Shown here: positions 23,294 through 31,132 of the stretch, in pieces | How positions within the stretch are numbered: the first letter of the stretch is position 1 | How the letters are laid out: each line of letters opens with the position of its first letter | Translations under genes and position numbers: made by a program | Assembly: GCA_949288335.1 (NCBI GenBank) | Contig: CASEJU010000024.1 | Coordinates: 1 to 35,511, forward strand | Origin: an uncultured bacterium | GTDB taxonomy: Bacteria > Bacillota_I > Bacilli_A > RF39 > UBA660 | Direction: 5' to 3' | Length of the DNA: 35,511 bases | Notes under the pieces: model-generated | What the model was told of the DNA's origin: nothing | The model's input: the letters and a program-made list of their open reading frames with translations, nothing else | The model's database searches: none

Positions 23294-24664
23294 TTAAAAT
23301 TCAATTTTATCCTTAACGAATTCTATGGCTTCTGTAACGGGTAACGTAATTTGGCTCATGTCATCTCTGTTTCTTATCGTTACCGTATTATTATTAAGCG
23401 TCTCATCATCAACTGTTATACAATATGGTGTACCAATTACATCTTGCCTTCTGTATCTTTTTCCAATTGATCCCGTTTCGTCGTAAGTCGTCATAAAGTT
23501 TTTAGCGAATAACTTAAACAACTCTTCTGCTTTTTGTTTATGATACTTCTTAACAAGTGGTAATACCGCTACTTTATAAGGAGCCAAAGCAGGATGAAAA
23601 TGCATAACTTCCCTGGTATCATTTTCTAGTTTTTCTTCTTCATATGCCTCACATAAAATAGCTAAAGTTAATCTATCCGCACCAATTGAATACTCTATTA
23701 CGTTTGGAATGTACTTTTCGTTGGTTTCTGGATCTTGGTATTCTAATTTTTTGCCAGAAAACTCTGCGTGTCTTGATAAATCCCAAGTCCCACGGTGATG
23801 AATACCATTTAACTCTTCCCAACCAATAGGAAACTTATACTGAATATCACACGCTGCTTTTGCGTAATGAGCAAGTTTATCATGGTCATGATACCTTAAT
23901 TTATCAGCACTTAATCCCAAATCCTTTACGAAATCTAAAGCACGCTTTTTATAATCATTATAAAAATTCATACTATCTTTTTCATGACAGAATTTTTGTA
24001 GTTCCATTTGTTCAAATTCAATTGTCCTAAACAAAAAATTACCTGGTGTTATTTCGTTTCTAAAACTTTTACCTATTTGTGCAATTGCAAAAGGAAGTTT
24101 TGCCCTCATCGTTCTTTGTACGTTTAAGAAGTTTACGTACTCTCCTTGACAAGTCTCCGGCCTTAAATAAACAGCGTCCTTTTCACCTTCAACGGTTCCA
24201 CGAGAAGTTTCAAACATTAATTTAAACTGTTTAATTGGCGTCCAATCAAATCCTCCACAATTAGGACAAGTAATATGATTATCATTTACGTATTTTTCCA
24301 TTTCTTCATTACTCATGGCTTCTGCTACCACTTCACCTTTTGAATGTTCTTCAATTAGGTTATCAGCACGAAACCTTTGTTTACACTTTTTACAATCCAT
24401 TTTAGGGTCACTAAATGAGCTAACGTGGCCTGATGCTTCCCATACCTTAGGATTCATAAGGATTGCCGCATCAACACCATAAGTGTTCATATCTTCCTCT
24501 ACAAACCTTTTCCACCAAGCTTTTTTTATGTTGTTTTTTAATTCCACCCCAACTGGTCCAAAGTCCCAGGTGTTAGCAAAACCATCATATATTTCACTAC
24601 CCGGAAACACAAATCCATATTGTTTACATAAATTAACTATTTTATCCATCGTTAAAGTTTTCAT
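23294..24664 (-). CDS. glyS: glycyl-tRNA synthetase (single-chain, dimeric type)
   Basis: The 456-aa class II synthetase is of the alpha-2 type used by many Bacilli and Mollicutes. Visible signatures: YGFVFPGSEIYDG near the N-terminus, FGPVGVELKNNIKKAWW (motif 1 area), a zinc-type CKKCKQRFRAD...CPNCGG, the long block YLRPETCQGEYVNFLNVQ, FAIAQIGKSFRNEITPGNFLFRTIEFEQMELQ (motif 2), SIGADRLTLAIL (motif 3) and the anticodon-binding domain from LAPYKVAVLPL. It charges tRNA-Gly. The ATG at 24664 follows AAGGAGTATAAC; the unknown gene upstream ends 1 nt before it, giving tight coupling. Confidence 0.96.
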   Translation of the reverse strand: MKTLTMDKIVNLCKQYGFVFPGSEIYDGFANTWDFGPVGVELKNNIKKAWWKRFVEEDMNTYGVDAAILMNPKVWEASGHVSSFSDPKMDCKKCKQRFRADNLIEEHSKGEVVAEAMSNEEMEKYVNDNHITCPNCGGFDWTPIKQFKLMFETSRGTVEGEKDAVYLRPETCQGEYVNFLNVQRTMRAKLPFAIAQIGKSFRNEITPGNFLFRTIEFEQMELQKFCHEKDSMNFYNDYKKRALDFVKDLGLSADKLRYHDHDKLAHYAKAACDIQYKFPIGWEELNGIHHRGTWDLSRHAEFSGKKLEYQDPETNEKYIPNVIEYSIGADRLTLAILCEAYEEEKLENDTREVMHFHPALAPYKVAVLPLVKKYHKQKAEELFKLFAKNFMTTYDETGSIGKRYRRQDVIGTPYCITVDDETLNNNTVTIRNRDDMSQITLPVTEAIEFVKDKIEF

Positions 24665-24665
24665 G

Positions 24666-25466
24666 TTATACTCCTTTTTTACCATCTTTTTTTATGTATT
24701 TTGTTACGCTTATGTTTAAATCATCTATTTCTTTATTATGCTCACTTACTTTATTTTGCAGTTTCAAAGCTAAATTATTACCTGGATTTATAATGCAAAC
24801 GTTTATATCTCCTAAAGATAACGTGCACCTTGAAAGAACATAGCCATAATCATATTGATTAAAATCGTATATTCCGGTATTAACCTGATCATACTCTTCA
24901 CTATAAGTTACGTTTTTATCACAATCATTAATTAACTCACTTATAAGATTAACTTGAAATTCACCATCATCAAGTCCAAAAGCATACCTTTCTTCTCCCA
25001 TAATATCAAAATAATAAGTATTATTAACTAAGTTTACGCCGCTTTTATACTGCTCATTATTTAAAACTACTTCTCCCGTTTTAGTCTCTAATAGTTTTTT
25101 TACAACGAAATGCCTTGTTTTAACGTAATTTTGAACAACGTTTTTAATAATTTCTTCCGCATCATCAATAATGTCATTTGCCATTATTTTAACGTTTATT
25201 TTTCTTCCGTCTTCTAAAACAAACATTAAAGTGTTCCATTTTAATGCAACTTCTACTACACTATGGTTAATAAGTAAAGAATTAATTAGTGCCTGCGTAT
25301 CGTTCTTTCCTATTTTTTTAAAATTATTAAATAACATTACCGAGGTATTGTTTTCCTCTTCGTTTGCTATAATTTTTTTAGAAATGCATTTTGTTTTTTT
25401 TGTGCCTTTTATAGTAAGCTCATCCCACTTAGTATTCAATAATGTCTTTGGGTCTACTTTCATCAT
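24666..25466 (-). CDS. unknown protein co-regulated with glyS
   Basis: The 266-aa soluble protein mixes beta and helical parts. No signal peptide, membrane helix or known motif is visible; the N-terminus begins MMKVDPKTLLNTKWDELTI and the middle holds TYYFDIMGEERYAFGLDDG. It stands between the glycine T-box and glyS, its last codons form the glyS ribosome site, and the TAA is 1 nt before the glyS ATG. Its expression must therefore track uncharged tRNA-Gly. The ATG at 25466 has AAAAGGAG 10 nt upstream; a longer frame runs back into the T-box RNA and is not credible. It might assist glycylation or glycine supply, but that is inference from position only. Confidence 0.65.
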   Translation of the reverse strand: MMKVDPKTLLNTKWDELTIKGTKKTKCISKKIIANEEENNTSVMLFNNFKKIGKNDTQALINSLLINHSVVEVALKWNTLMFVLEDGRKINVKIMANDIIDDAEEIIKNVVQNYVKTRHFVVKKLLETKTGEVVLNNEQYKSGVNLVNNTYYFDIMGEERYAFGLDDGEFQVNLISELINDCDKNVTYSEEYDQVNTGIYDFNQYDYGYVLSRCTLSLGDINVCIINPGNNLALKLQNKVSEHNKEIDDLNISVTKYIKKDGKKGV

Positions 25467-25494
25467 TTTTAACCATCTCCTTTTATAAGCAAAA

Positions 25495-25622
25495 ATCTTC
25501 CGAAAAAACGTAAGGGTGAGAATACTTCCCACGGTTCCACCTTACTTATTTCCAGAAGAAATCGCTTCATTAGTATAGCTGATAGGTTTCCAAGCCCGTC
25601 CTTGCCAACAATTAATAAATGT
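25495..25622 (-). ncRNA. T-box leader, glycine type, unusually short
   Basis: Minus strand reads AAGGTGGAACCGTGGG at the antiterminator bulge (TGGAACC at 25533-25539), then GTAAGG...CACCCTTAC with TTTTTT as the competing terminator. An ATTTC/GAAAT hairpin just upstream fits stem III. The variable base is A (TGGA), which pairs with a UCCA tRNA end; bacterial tRNA-Gly has U73, in accord with the downstream glyS. From the predicted start to the T-box is only about 83 nt, so stem I must be much shorter than canonical. GGC occurs twice as a possible specifier but I cannot place it. Confidence 0.8.
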
Positions 25623-25628
25623 ACCCAT

Positions 25629-25657
25629 ATTATAGCATAATTAAACTTTATTTACAA
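25629..25657 (-). promoter_or_regulatory. promoter of the T-box / glyS operon
   Basis: Minus strand: -35 TTGTAA (25652-25657), 17-bp spacer, -10 TATAAT (25629-25634). It overlaps the end of recO. Confidence 0.75.
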
Positions 25658-26383
25658 ATTAATTAAACTTTTTAAAAATTTCTTACTTTTTAAATAAAGT
25701 CCAGTATACCTATCATAATAATCATCAATAAAGTTATTTATTTCTTTTTTTACGTTTTCGGACACCTCTAATTTAGATATCTTTGATATGTCAACGTACT
25801 CAAGCAAACGTATCATTTTTATTGTCTTTTCATTAACGATAAAATCATTATCCGCGTGATTTTTACAAACAAAACCACCTTTATAAGCAGATATCGTAAC
25901 AACTTTTTGGCTACCACACACCACGCAACCATTAAGTTTTGGAGAAACACCTAAAAATGATAAATACTTAAGCTCTAAAATATTGGTAATCACCATCGGA
26001 TCATAACCTTCTTCAATCTTTATGATTGCACTTAAATATATGTCATATATCTTTTTATTATTACCTTCTTTTAACACCTCGCTGGTTAACTCTGATATAA
26101 AATTTAAATAAGAAACCTTTTTTATATCTTTTTTTATATTAAATAAAGGATTAATAACATCCGCATTTATTAACGTAGATAACTTATTTTCCTTATAACT
26201 TATGTTAAAGTTAGCATAACAAAAACGTTCACTTACGCTTCTAAGCGGGCTTTTAAGCCTTTTTGCACCCTTTGATAAAACACTTATAACACCCTTATCT
26301 TTTGTTATTATATCAAGGATTTTGCTTGTTTCACCAAATGGCTTTTCACGAATTACAACACCTTCAATTTTTATAATCTCCAA
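25652..26383 (-). CDS. recO: DNA repair protein RecO
   Basis: The 243-aa protein starts MEIIKIEGVVIREKPFGETSKIL, the RecO N-terminal OB fold signature. Then come SKGAKRLKSPLRS near 40, the helical middle with LELKYLSFLGVSPKLNGCVVCG, and a C-terminal zinc site (CVVCG...GGFVCKNH). RecO loads RecA with RecR and anneals DNA. I pick the TTG at 26383, which has AAGGAAG about 10 nt upstream; the TTG at 26392 would leave 1 nt. It lies downstream of era and overlaps yqzL by 20 nt, the Bacillus arrangement era-yqzL-recO. Confidence 0.92.
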   Translation of the reverse strand: MEIIKIEGVVIREKPFGETSKILDIITKDKGVISVLSKGAKRLKSPLRSVSERFCYANFNISYKENKLSTLINADVINPLFNIKKDIKKVSYLNFISELTSEVLKEGNNKKIYDIYLSAIIKIEEGYDPMVITNILELKYLSFLGVSPKLNGCVVCGSQKVVTISAYKGGFVCKNHADNDFIVNEKTIKMIRLLEYVDISKISKLEVSENVKKEINNFIDDYYDRYTGLYLKSKKFLKSLINL

Positions 26384-26480
26384 TGGTATCAAACTTCCTT
26401 TCTACCATTTGTCTATACTTTAAATAATACTCTATCTTTCCTGTCTTTTCAAATAAACGCCAAACGTCTTGTTTTTTCAA
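26364..26480 (-). CDS. yqzL: YqzL family small protein, 38 aa
   Basis: A 38-aa frame begins at TTG 26480 with AAGGTG upstream and ends in TGA inside recO. The sequence KQDVWRLFEKTGKIEYYLKYRQM matches the YqzL pattern (W-K/R-x-F-x-x-T-G-x-I-x-x-Y-L). In Bacillus subtilis yqzL sits in exactly this place between era and recO, which makes the call strong despite the size. Its function is not known. The 3' end overlaps the recO start, and its own codons supply the recO ribosome site. Confidence 0.8.
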   Translation of the reverse strand: MKKQDVWRLFEKTGKIEYYLKYRQMVERKFDTIGDYKN

Positions 26481-26524
26481 TTTCAATCACCTTCTATTTA
26501 TATATTGGTAGTGATTTTTTAATT

Positions 26525-27412
26525 TTATTCATCCATATCATAAAAACCTAGTTCTTTTAAATACTTTTCTTTATCTCTCCAGTTTTTAATTGTTTTAACG
26601 AATAATTCTAAGTATACCTTTTTACCTAACATGTTTTCTATGTCATGCCTTGCTTTTGTTCCTATTTCTTTTAACATTGAACCAGTTCTTCCAATTATAA
26701 TACTTTTAAGTGAGTCTCTTTCAACTATTATCGTAGCATTTATTATTGCTTTATCCTTTTTCTCGTCAAATTTTTCAACTACGCAAGTAATTGCATGAGG
26801 AACTTCATCATGAGTAAGCCTTAATACTTTTTCTCTTATTAGTTCTGCCGTTCTAAATTCTTTTGTTGTGTTCGTTAAATCAGAATCCGGAAAATATTTT
26901 ACTTTATCTGGTAAATATTTTTTAAGTGTTTTAATTAATTCTTTTAAATTCTTTTCTTTTAAAGCGGATACCGGAATTATCTCTTTAAAATCATATAAGT
27001 CTTTATACTCATCAATTAACTTAATTAGTTTATCATTATTTATCTTATCTACCTTATTTAATATTAAAAACACCGGTTTATTAGCTTCTTTAATTTTTTC
27101 TAAGACAAAGCCATCACCCTTACCAAAAGGCATCGTTACATCTATTAAAAATAAGATTATATCAACGTCATCTACCGAAAAATACGCCTCATCATTTAAT
27201 CTTTGACCTAACTTGTTTTTTGGTTTATGAATGCCTGGTGTGTCTACAAAAACTATTTGCGTATCCTCATCATTATATATACCTTGTATGTTATTTCTTG
27301 TTGTTCCAGAAACATTAGATGTTATTGCAATTTTATAACCTACTAAAGCATTTATTAAAGTTGACTTACCAGTGTTTGGTCTTCCAGTTAAACTTACGAA
27401 TCCTGAACGCAT
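26525..27412 (-). CDS. era: GTPase Era
   Basis: The 295-aa protein has all G motifs: G1 GRPNTGKST (residues 9-17), G2 SGTTRN, G3 DTPGIHKP, G4 NKVD, and G5 SALKEKN. The C-terminal KH domain is visible at IIIGRTGSMLKEIGTKARHDIE. Era binds 16S rRNA near the anti-SD and acts late in 30S maturation. The ATG at 27412 has AAGGAGAT 7 nt upstream. It begins the era-yqzL-recO unit after a terminator behind the dgkA genes, and is two genes from ybeY, another 16S maturation factor, as in Bacillus. Confidence 0.97.
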   Translation of the reverse strand: MRSGFVSLTGRPNTGKSTLINALVGYKIAITSNVSGTTRNNIQGIYNDEDTQIVFVDTPGIHKPKNKLGQRLNDEAYFSVDDVDIILFLIDVTMPFGKGDGFVLEKIKEANKPVFLILNKVDKINNDKLIKLIDEYKDLYDFKEIIPVSALKEKNLKELIKTLKKYLPDKVKYFPDSDLTNTTKEFRTAELIREKVLRLTHDEVPHAITCVVEKFDEKKDKAIINATIIVERDSLKSIIIGRTGSMLKEIGTKARHDIENMLGKKVYLELFVKTIKNWRDKEKYLKELGFYDMDE

Positions 27413-27453
27413 AAATACATCTCCTTAACTAAAATAATTATAACATAATATTA

Positions 27454-27484
27454 AACAAAAAAATTAGAAAGCAAGTTCTAATTT
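27454..27484 (-). terminator. intrinsic terminator after the dgkA pair
   Basis: Minus strand: AATTAGAA, 6-nt loop, TTCTAATT then TTTTT. Confidence 0.8.
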
Positions 27485-27804
27485 ATTAAACCAATAAACT
27501 TTGGTAAAAAAACGTATAATCCAACGCACGTTGCGGTAAAAGCTGAAACAACAACTGCTCCTGCTGAAACGTCTTTGGCAACCATTGCAAGCGGATGAAA
27601 CTTTTTCGTATATAAATCAACGGTTAACTCAATTGCTGAGTTTATAAGCTCTGATGTAATTACAAGCGTAACCATACTATAAACAAGAAGCCATTCGTAC
27701 GTCTTTATACCAAAATAAATACCAAGTATAGTAACAACAATGGTTGCGGCAAAATGGATAAGTAGGTTTTGCTCCCTGTTAAAAAACTCCTTTATTTTCT
27801 TCAT
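27478..27804 (-). CDS. dgkA: diacylglycerol/undecaprenol kinase family protein, copy 1
   Basis: The 108-aa integral membrane protein has three helices and the DgkA catalytic block: TSELINSAIELTVDLYTKKFHPLAMVAKDVSAGAVVVSA (family E-x-x-N-S/T-A-I-E-x-x-V-D ... H-P-x-A-x-x-A-K-D). The Gram-positive form phosphorylates undecaprenol for cell-wall lipid recycling. It lacks the usual N-terminal FxYAxxGL segment that the neighbouring copy has; it starts directly with KEFFNREQNLLIHFAAT. It begins 5 nt after the stop of copy 2, with AGGTAGG in the overlap. A homotrimer is the family norm, so a mixed complex with copy 2 is possible. Confidence 0.88.
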   Translation of the reverse strand: MKKIKEFFNREQNLLIHFAATIVVTILGIYFGIKTYEWLLVYSMVTLVITSELINSAIELTVDLYTKKFHPLAMVAKDVSAGAVVVSAFTATCVGLYVFLPKFIGLIN

Positions 27805-27809
27805 ATAAC

Positions 27810-28247
27810 CTACCTAAAAAGTGATATTATCTTTGGAACAAACACAACAAGCCACATACCAAAAGCCATCATATCAGCGATAAAGCATGCTGCTGATGCG
27901 GTATCTTTTGCAACTTTGGCAAGCGGATGGTATTCTTCCGTTACCATATCAACTACTGCCTCAATAGAAGTATTAAAAAGTTCTGCAACTAAAATTAATG
28001 CTCCCATAACAAGCGTTATTACCCACTGTATTGGAGTAATACGAAAACCAAATCCACACGCGATTATGATTGCCATTACAATTACGTGAAGGATTAAACT
28101 TTGCTCGTGTAAATAAGCATACTTTAACCCATCAAAAGAATATTTAAAACTTTTAAAGATTCTTTTAATGCCTATTTTCTTAAATCCTTGTTCCTCTACG
28201 TATTTACCACGTGATATTTCTACTTTAACTTTCTTTTTTGATGCCAT
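27810..28247 (-). CDS. diacylglycerol/undecaprenol kinase family protein, copy 2
   Basis: The 145-aa paralogue of the next gene has a basic N-terminal stretch of about 35 residues, then the complete lead-in SFKYSFDGLKYAYLHEQSLILH. Three helices follow, with the catalytic block VAELFNTSIEAVVDMVTEEYHPLAKVAKDTASAACFIA. Key residues (E, N, E, D, H, K-D) are present in both copies. AGA in the last helix start has become SAA, a mild change. It overlaps the ybeY end by 23 nt, so it is translationally coupled. In Bacillus one dgkA follows ybeY; here there are two in tandem that have clearly diverged. Which copy serves as the main undecaprenol kinase is not decidable here. Confidence 0.85.
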   Translation of the reverse strand: MASKKKVKVEISRGKYVEEQGFKKIGIKRIFKSFKYSFDGLKYAYLHEQSLILHVIVMAIIIACGFGFRITPIQWVITLVMGALILVAELFNTSIEAVVDMVTEEYHPLAKVAKDTASAACFIADMMAFGMWLVVFVPKIISLFR

Positions 28248-28677
28248 AACTTTCTAACAACTCCTTTTGCAATTTAAACATTTTATCTTCATCTTCTTTT
28301 TTCATATGATCATATCCTAATAAATGTAATAATCCATGTACCGCTAAAAAGCATATTTCTCTTTTTATGCTATGATTATACTCTATCGATTGACTTATCG
28401 CTTTATCATATGATATATAAACATCTCCTAACACCCTAATTTCTGGTACGTCGATTTGTTTATTATCTTCCAAAGCAAAAGTAATCACATCCGTTTCTTT
28501 ATCAATGTTACGATACTTTTTATTTATTTCATGGATTGTCTTATTATCAACAATTATTATGTTAAACATTACGTTTTCAAGTTTAAGGGCCTTAGCACAA
28601 TAATTAATAAACTTCTTTAATAAATCAAGTTCATTAACGTCTTTTTTATACTCATTAAACACCTCTATTAAATTCAT
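28225..28677 (-). CDS. ybeY: endoribonuclease YbeY
   Basis: The 150-aa protein carries the zinc motif HGLLHLLGYDH (family H-G-x-L-H-L-x-G-Y-D-H) at about residues 110-120, preceded by KYRNIDKETDVITFALE and RVLGDVYISYDKA, both family blocks. YbeY is a metal-dependent RNase for 16S rRNA 3' maturation and 70S quality control. The ATG at 28677 overlaps the vanZ TGA (ATGA), with GGAGG 8 nt upstream. Its 3' end overlaps dgkA copy 2. Position between yqfD and dgkA/era fits the Bacillus order. Confidence 0.95.
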   Translation of the reverse strand: MNLIEVFNEYKKDVNELDLLKKFINYCAKALKLENVMFNIIIVDNKTIHEINKKYRNIDKETDVITFALEDNKQIDVPEIRVLGDVYISYDKAISQSIEYNHSIKREICFLAVHGLLHLLGYDHMKKEDEDKMFKLQKELLESYGIKKES

Positions 28678-29288
28678 GCCAAAAACCTCCAAAAACCAAA
28701 CCTAAATGCTAAATATATTATAACCAAAATCGTAACTAAACACAATACATCCAAGAATACTTGTTCTTTCATAAAATTTGGTAGTTTTTTAGCTACTTTA
28801 CTTCCTAGTTTATATAATAAATATCCTAACAAGCCACCTAAGGTATTTAGTATAACATCATCTATATCAGCCGTTCTTCCTATTTGCATTTGGGCAAATT
28901 CTATTGCGCATGACACTAAAAAAGAAATGATAATAGTTATGTATACCTTGCTATTTTTAACATAATGCGTAACAAACATTCCAAAAGGAACAAATAACAT
29001 AACGTTACCTATTACGTTTCTAAAAAATAGTTTAGAAGTTATATCATACCTAAATATTTCTCTAAAAGGAATAAAGTTGTTCATTCCGTAATTATTATCT
29101 TGAAAAGTTACGATATAATATAAAAGTAATATGTAAATAATAAAGCATAACATTAAAAGCTCTTTATGAAGAATGAAATTTTCTTTGTTATGAAAAATAT
29201 ACGCTATTCTAATTGTTACGATTATTACGGTGAAAATAAATACCATTGGCCATATATTATGTAAAATCTCTAAAAAAATATCCGTCAT
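28674..29288 (-). CDS. VanZ family membrane protein
   Basis: The 204-aa protein has five or six membrane helices and the VanZ core: NVIGNVMLFVPFGMFV near residue 90 and SCAIEFAQMQIGRTADIDDVILNTLGGLLGY near 125. VanZ in Tn1546 gives low-level teicoplanin resistance; most chromosomal VanZ-like proteins have no proven role. It lies between yqfD and ybeY, exactly where Bacillus carries phoH and pgpH. Start: ATG at 29288 with AGAGG upstream. The end overlaps ybeY by 4 nt. Confidence 0.85.
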   Translation of the reverse strand: MTDIFLEILHNIWPMVFIFTVIIVTIRIAYIFHNKENFILHKELLMLCFIIYILLLYYIVTFQDNNYGMNNFIPFREIFRYDITSKLFFRNVIGNVMLFVPFGMFVTHYVKNSKVYITIIISFLVSCAIEFAQMQIGRTADIDDVILNTLGGLLGYLLYKLGSKVAKKLPNFMKEQVFLDVLCLVTILVIIYLAFRFGFWRFLA

Positions 29289-29300
29289 AACAAACCTCTT

Positions 29301-30473
29301 TTATTCGTTTTCTTTTATGTTTTTATAAAGCAGGCTCTTATCAACTTCTTTATAACCAGTAATATCCTCGCATACTTTAAAGAAAACATCTATTTCTATT
29401 TTACTATCATTCGAGGTAAAGTTCAAAGCTTTTTTACTAATTATGTACTCATCAGTGTTAAGTTTTGTTTTTATTTTATCTTCCGCTACTAAAATAGCCT
29501 TATTTAAAGCTTGCTTTTTAGTATAACGTTGGTTTAAAATCTTCGTTTTTCTTTGTTTTTCAATTCTAATTTCAAACGGAAACACCTTGCTTTTGATTAG
29601 TTCGAACTTTTTTTCTAAATGAAGTGATTCATAGTTCTTACGAACGGAAAACTCCTTGTTCATAAAACCTATTATAAGATTATTTTTTATCTCGTTTAAA
29701 TATATTGTCTCTTTATAATTAAGCGGGTAAGAAACGTGAACCATATACCAAGTTTCAGCTAAAACCTTACCTAAAGCCCTTGTTTGTCCTTTTACCGTTT
29801 CATCTTTTATAACATCACCGGATATTATTATATCGCCCTTTGAAACATAATCGTTTTTCTTCTTTAAGATAACTCCGTTTTCCGCTACTATACTAATTAT
29901 TATTCCGCTTTTTTTAGCAACTATGTGTCTTGGTTCGCTGCTTTCTTTTTCCTTGTTTTTCTTCCGCTCCGTTACTTTAACAATTAATTTACTTCCCTTT
30001 CTTTCTATTTCCATCCATTCTAGTTTATCTTTGTTTTCTTTTATAATTTTATCAATTACCTTTTTTCGTTTGTTAAAAGTTGGAATAAAATAAAACTCTT
30101 TTATATTATTTTCTTTTAATTCATCCAAAACCAAACTTCTTATTTCTTTACTATTATGAACAACCTCAAGTTTAAAGCACACGCTACTTAAAAAAAACAA
30201 AAACATTATACCTATTAAAAACGCTATAAAAAAAGTATAATTATTTTTTAATAATTTAATATATTTAACCGGACCATAGAATTTTATTACATCTATTTTA
30301 TAGGTGGTTTTTTTCAAAACAATATTTAAGTAATCTTCATAACTTACCTTTAAGATTACTTTTTTATGATTAACTTCTTTATAATTACTATAATTTATTT
30401 TATTAAAAAAATATCTTTTAATAAAAAGCCTCGGGTTATTACCAGTGATACTTATTTTAACGTAACTATTCAT
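29301..30473 (-). CDS. yqfD: sporulation protein YqfD family
   Basis: The 390-aa protein has a cytosolic start, one membrane helix (about residues 75-95, YTFFIAFLIGIMFLFFLSSVCF), and an extracytoplasmic part with a POTRA-like start (ELKENNIKEFYFIPTFNKRKKVIDKIIKEN) and the conserved block ERKGSKLIVKVTERK near 160. Later come PRHIVAKKSGIIISIVAENG and KKNDYVSKGDIIISG. This is the YqfD/TIGR02877 layout and length. In Bacillus it is made in the mother cell under sigma-E with YqfC. The ATG overlaps the yqfC end by 8 nt; its ribosome site is weak, so coupling is likely. Confidence 0.88.
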   Translation of the reverse strand: MNSYVKISITGNNPRLFIKRYFFNKINYSNYKEVNHKKVILKVSYEDYLNIVLKKTTYKIDVIKFYGPVKYIKLLKNNYTFFIAFLIGIMFLFFLSSVCFKLEVVHNSKEIRSLVLDELKENNIKEFYFIPTFNKRKKVIDKIIKENKDKLEWMEIERKGSKLIVKVTERKKNKEKESSEPRHIVAKKSGIIISIVAENGVILKKKNDYVSKGDIIISGDVIKDETVKGQTRALGKVLAETWYMVHVSYPLNYKETIYLNEIKNNLIIGFMNKEFSVRKNYESLHLEKKFELIKSKVFPFEIRIEKQRKTKILNQRYTKKQALNKAILVAEDKIKTKLNTDEYIISKKALNFTSNDSKIEIDVFFKVCEDITGYKEVDKSLLYKNIKENE

Positions 30474-30717
30474 TTTTATAACCCAACTCTATTTTCTTAA
30501 TGTCACCTGATATTACAACGTACTCAGGAAACATTGTTTCAATAACTAATTTTTTTCCGCAAACTTTTATTACTTCGTTTTCTTTTGATACTTCAATGGT
30601 ATTTGACGTAAAACTATCAATGTTATTGTAATAATATATTTTTACTTTTTTATTTTTTATTTTAACTTCAAAATTATTACATTCCGTAAAAGCATCAATT
30701 ACCTTGTTTAATCTCAT
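30466..30717 (-). CDS. yqfC: YabP/YqfC family protein
   Basis: The 83-aa beta-rich protein ends KKLVIETMFPEYVVISGDIKKIELGYK, the YqfC/YabP pattern (L-x-I-x-x-L-x-x-x-x-V-x-I-x-G-x-I-x-x-I-x-Y). It is paired with yqfD as in spore formers. The ATG at 30717 has GGTGAT upstream; the frame start at 30729 is not preferred. It lies after rpsU and its terminator. Its role is not known at the molecular level. Confidence 0.8.
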   Translation of the reverse strand: MRLNKVIDAFTECNNFEVKIKNKKVKIYYYNNIDSFTSNTIEVSKENEVIKVCGKKLVIETMFPEYVVISGDIKKIELGYKNE

Positions 30718-30741
30718 TAGTATCACCAATAAATTTTATGC

Positions 30742-30772
30742 AAAAAAAAGCTTACTATGTAAAATAGTAAAC
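30742..30772 (-). terminator. intrinsic terminator of rpsU
   Basis: Minus strand: TTTACTAT, short loop, ATAGTAAG then TTTTT. It lies between rpsU and yqfC. Confidence 0.8.
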
Positions 30773-30807
30773 CTTTTATGTACACCATATACCCGAGTAA
30801 AGAAAAA

Positions 30808-31008
30808 CTAGGAATCTCTTCTTTCGCGCTTAGCTGCCTTACGGCTGTTCTTAATAGCTTCTTTCTTAGCGTTTCTTCTTTGTACTCCTGGCTTATCAAA
30901 AGCTTGTTTCTTTTTTACTTCTGAAGGGAGACCGCTTTTAGCTACTCTTTGTTTGAACTTTTTAAGTGCGCCATCAACGTTTCCATTTTTAACTTGTACA
31001 GTTATCAT
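30808..31008 (-). CDS. rpsU: 30S ribosomal protein S21
   Basis: The 66-aa protein is slightly longer than the usual 57-58 aa. It starts MITVQVKNGNVDGALKKFKQ (family: V-x-V-x-x-x-x-x-x-x-x-A-L-K-R/K-F-K), and its C-terminus is the typical basic tail (RNAKKEAIKNSRKAAKRERRDS). bS21 binds near the anti-SD helix. The ATG at 31008 follows GGAGAGGGGGGAAAGAAAA. It heads the conserved block that in Bacillus continues to yqfC, yqfD and era. Confidence 0.95.
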   Translation of the reverse strand: MITVQVKNGNVDGALKKFKQRVAKSGLPSEVKKKQAFDKPGVQRRNAKKEAIKNSRKAAKRERRDS

Positions 31009-31093
31009 TTTTCTTTCCCCCCTCTCCTTTTTTTCTAATAGTAATTATAACACCTTAAAAAGGTTATTACAATAATTTTTTGGTGTTTTGTAA

Positions 31094-31132
31094 CAAAAAA
31101 AGACAGATTTTGTTAAAAAACCGGTCTTTTTT
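31094..31132 (-). terminator. terminator of the bacteriocin locus
   Basis: Minus strand: AAAAAAGAC, loop of about 19 nt, GTCTTTTTT. It closes the unit after the 49-aa membrane protein; the pairing is symmetric, so it may also act on the plus strand. Confidence 0.7.
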
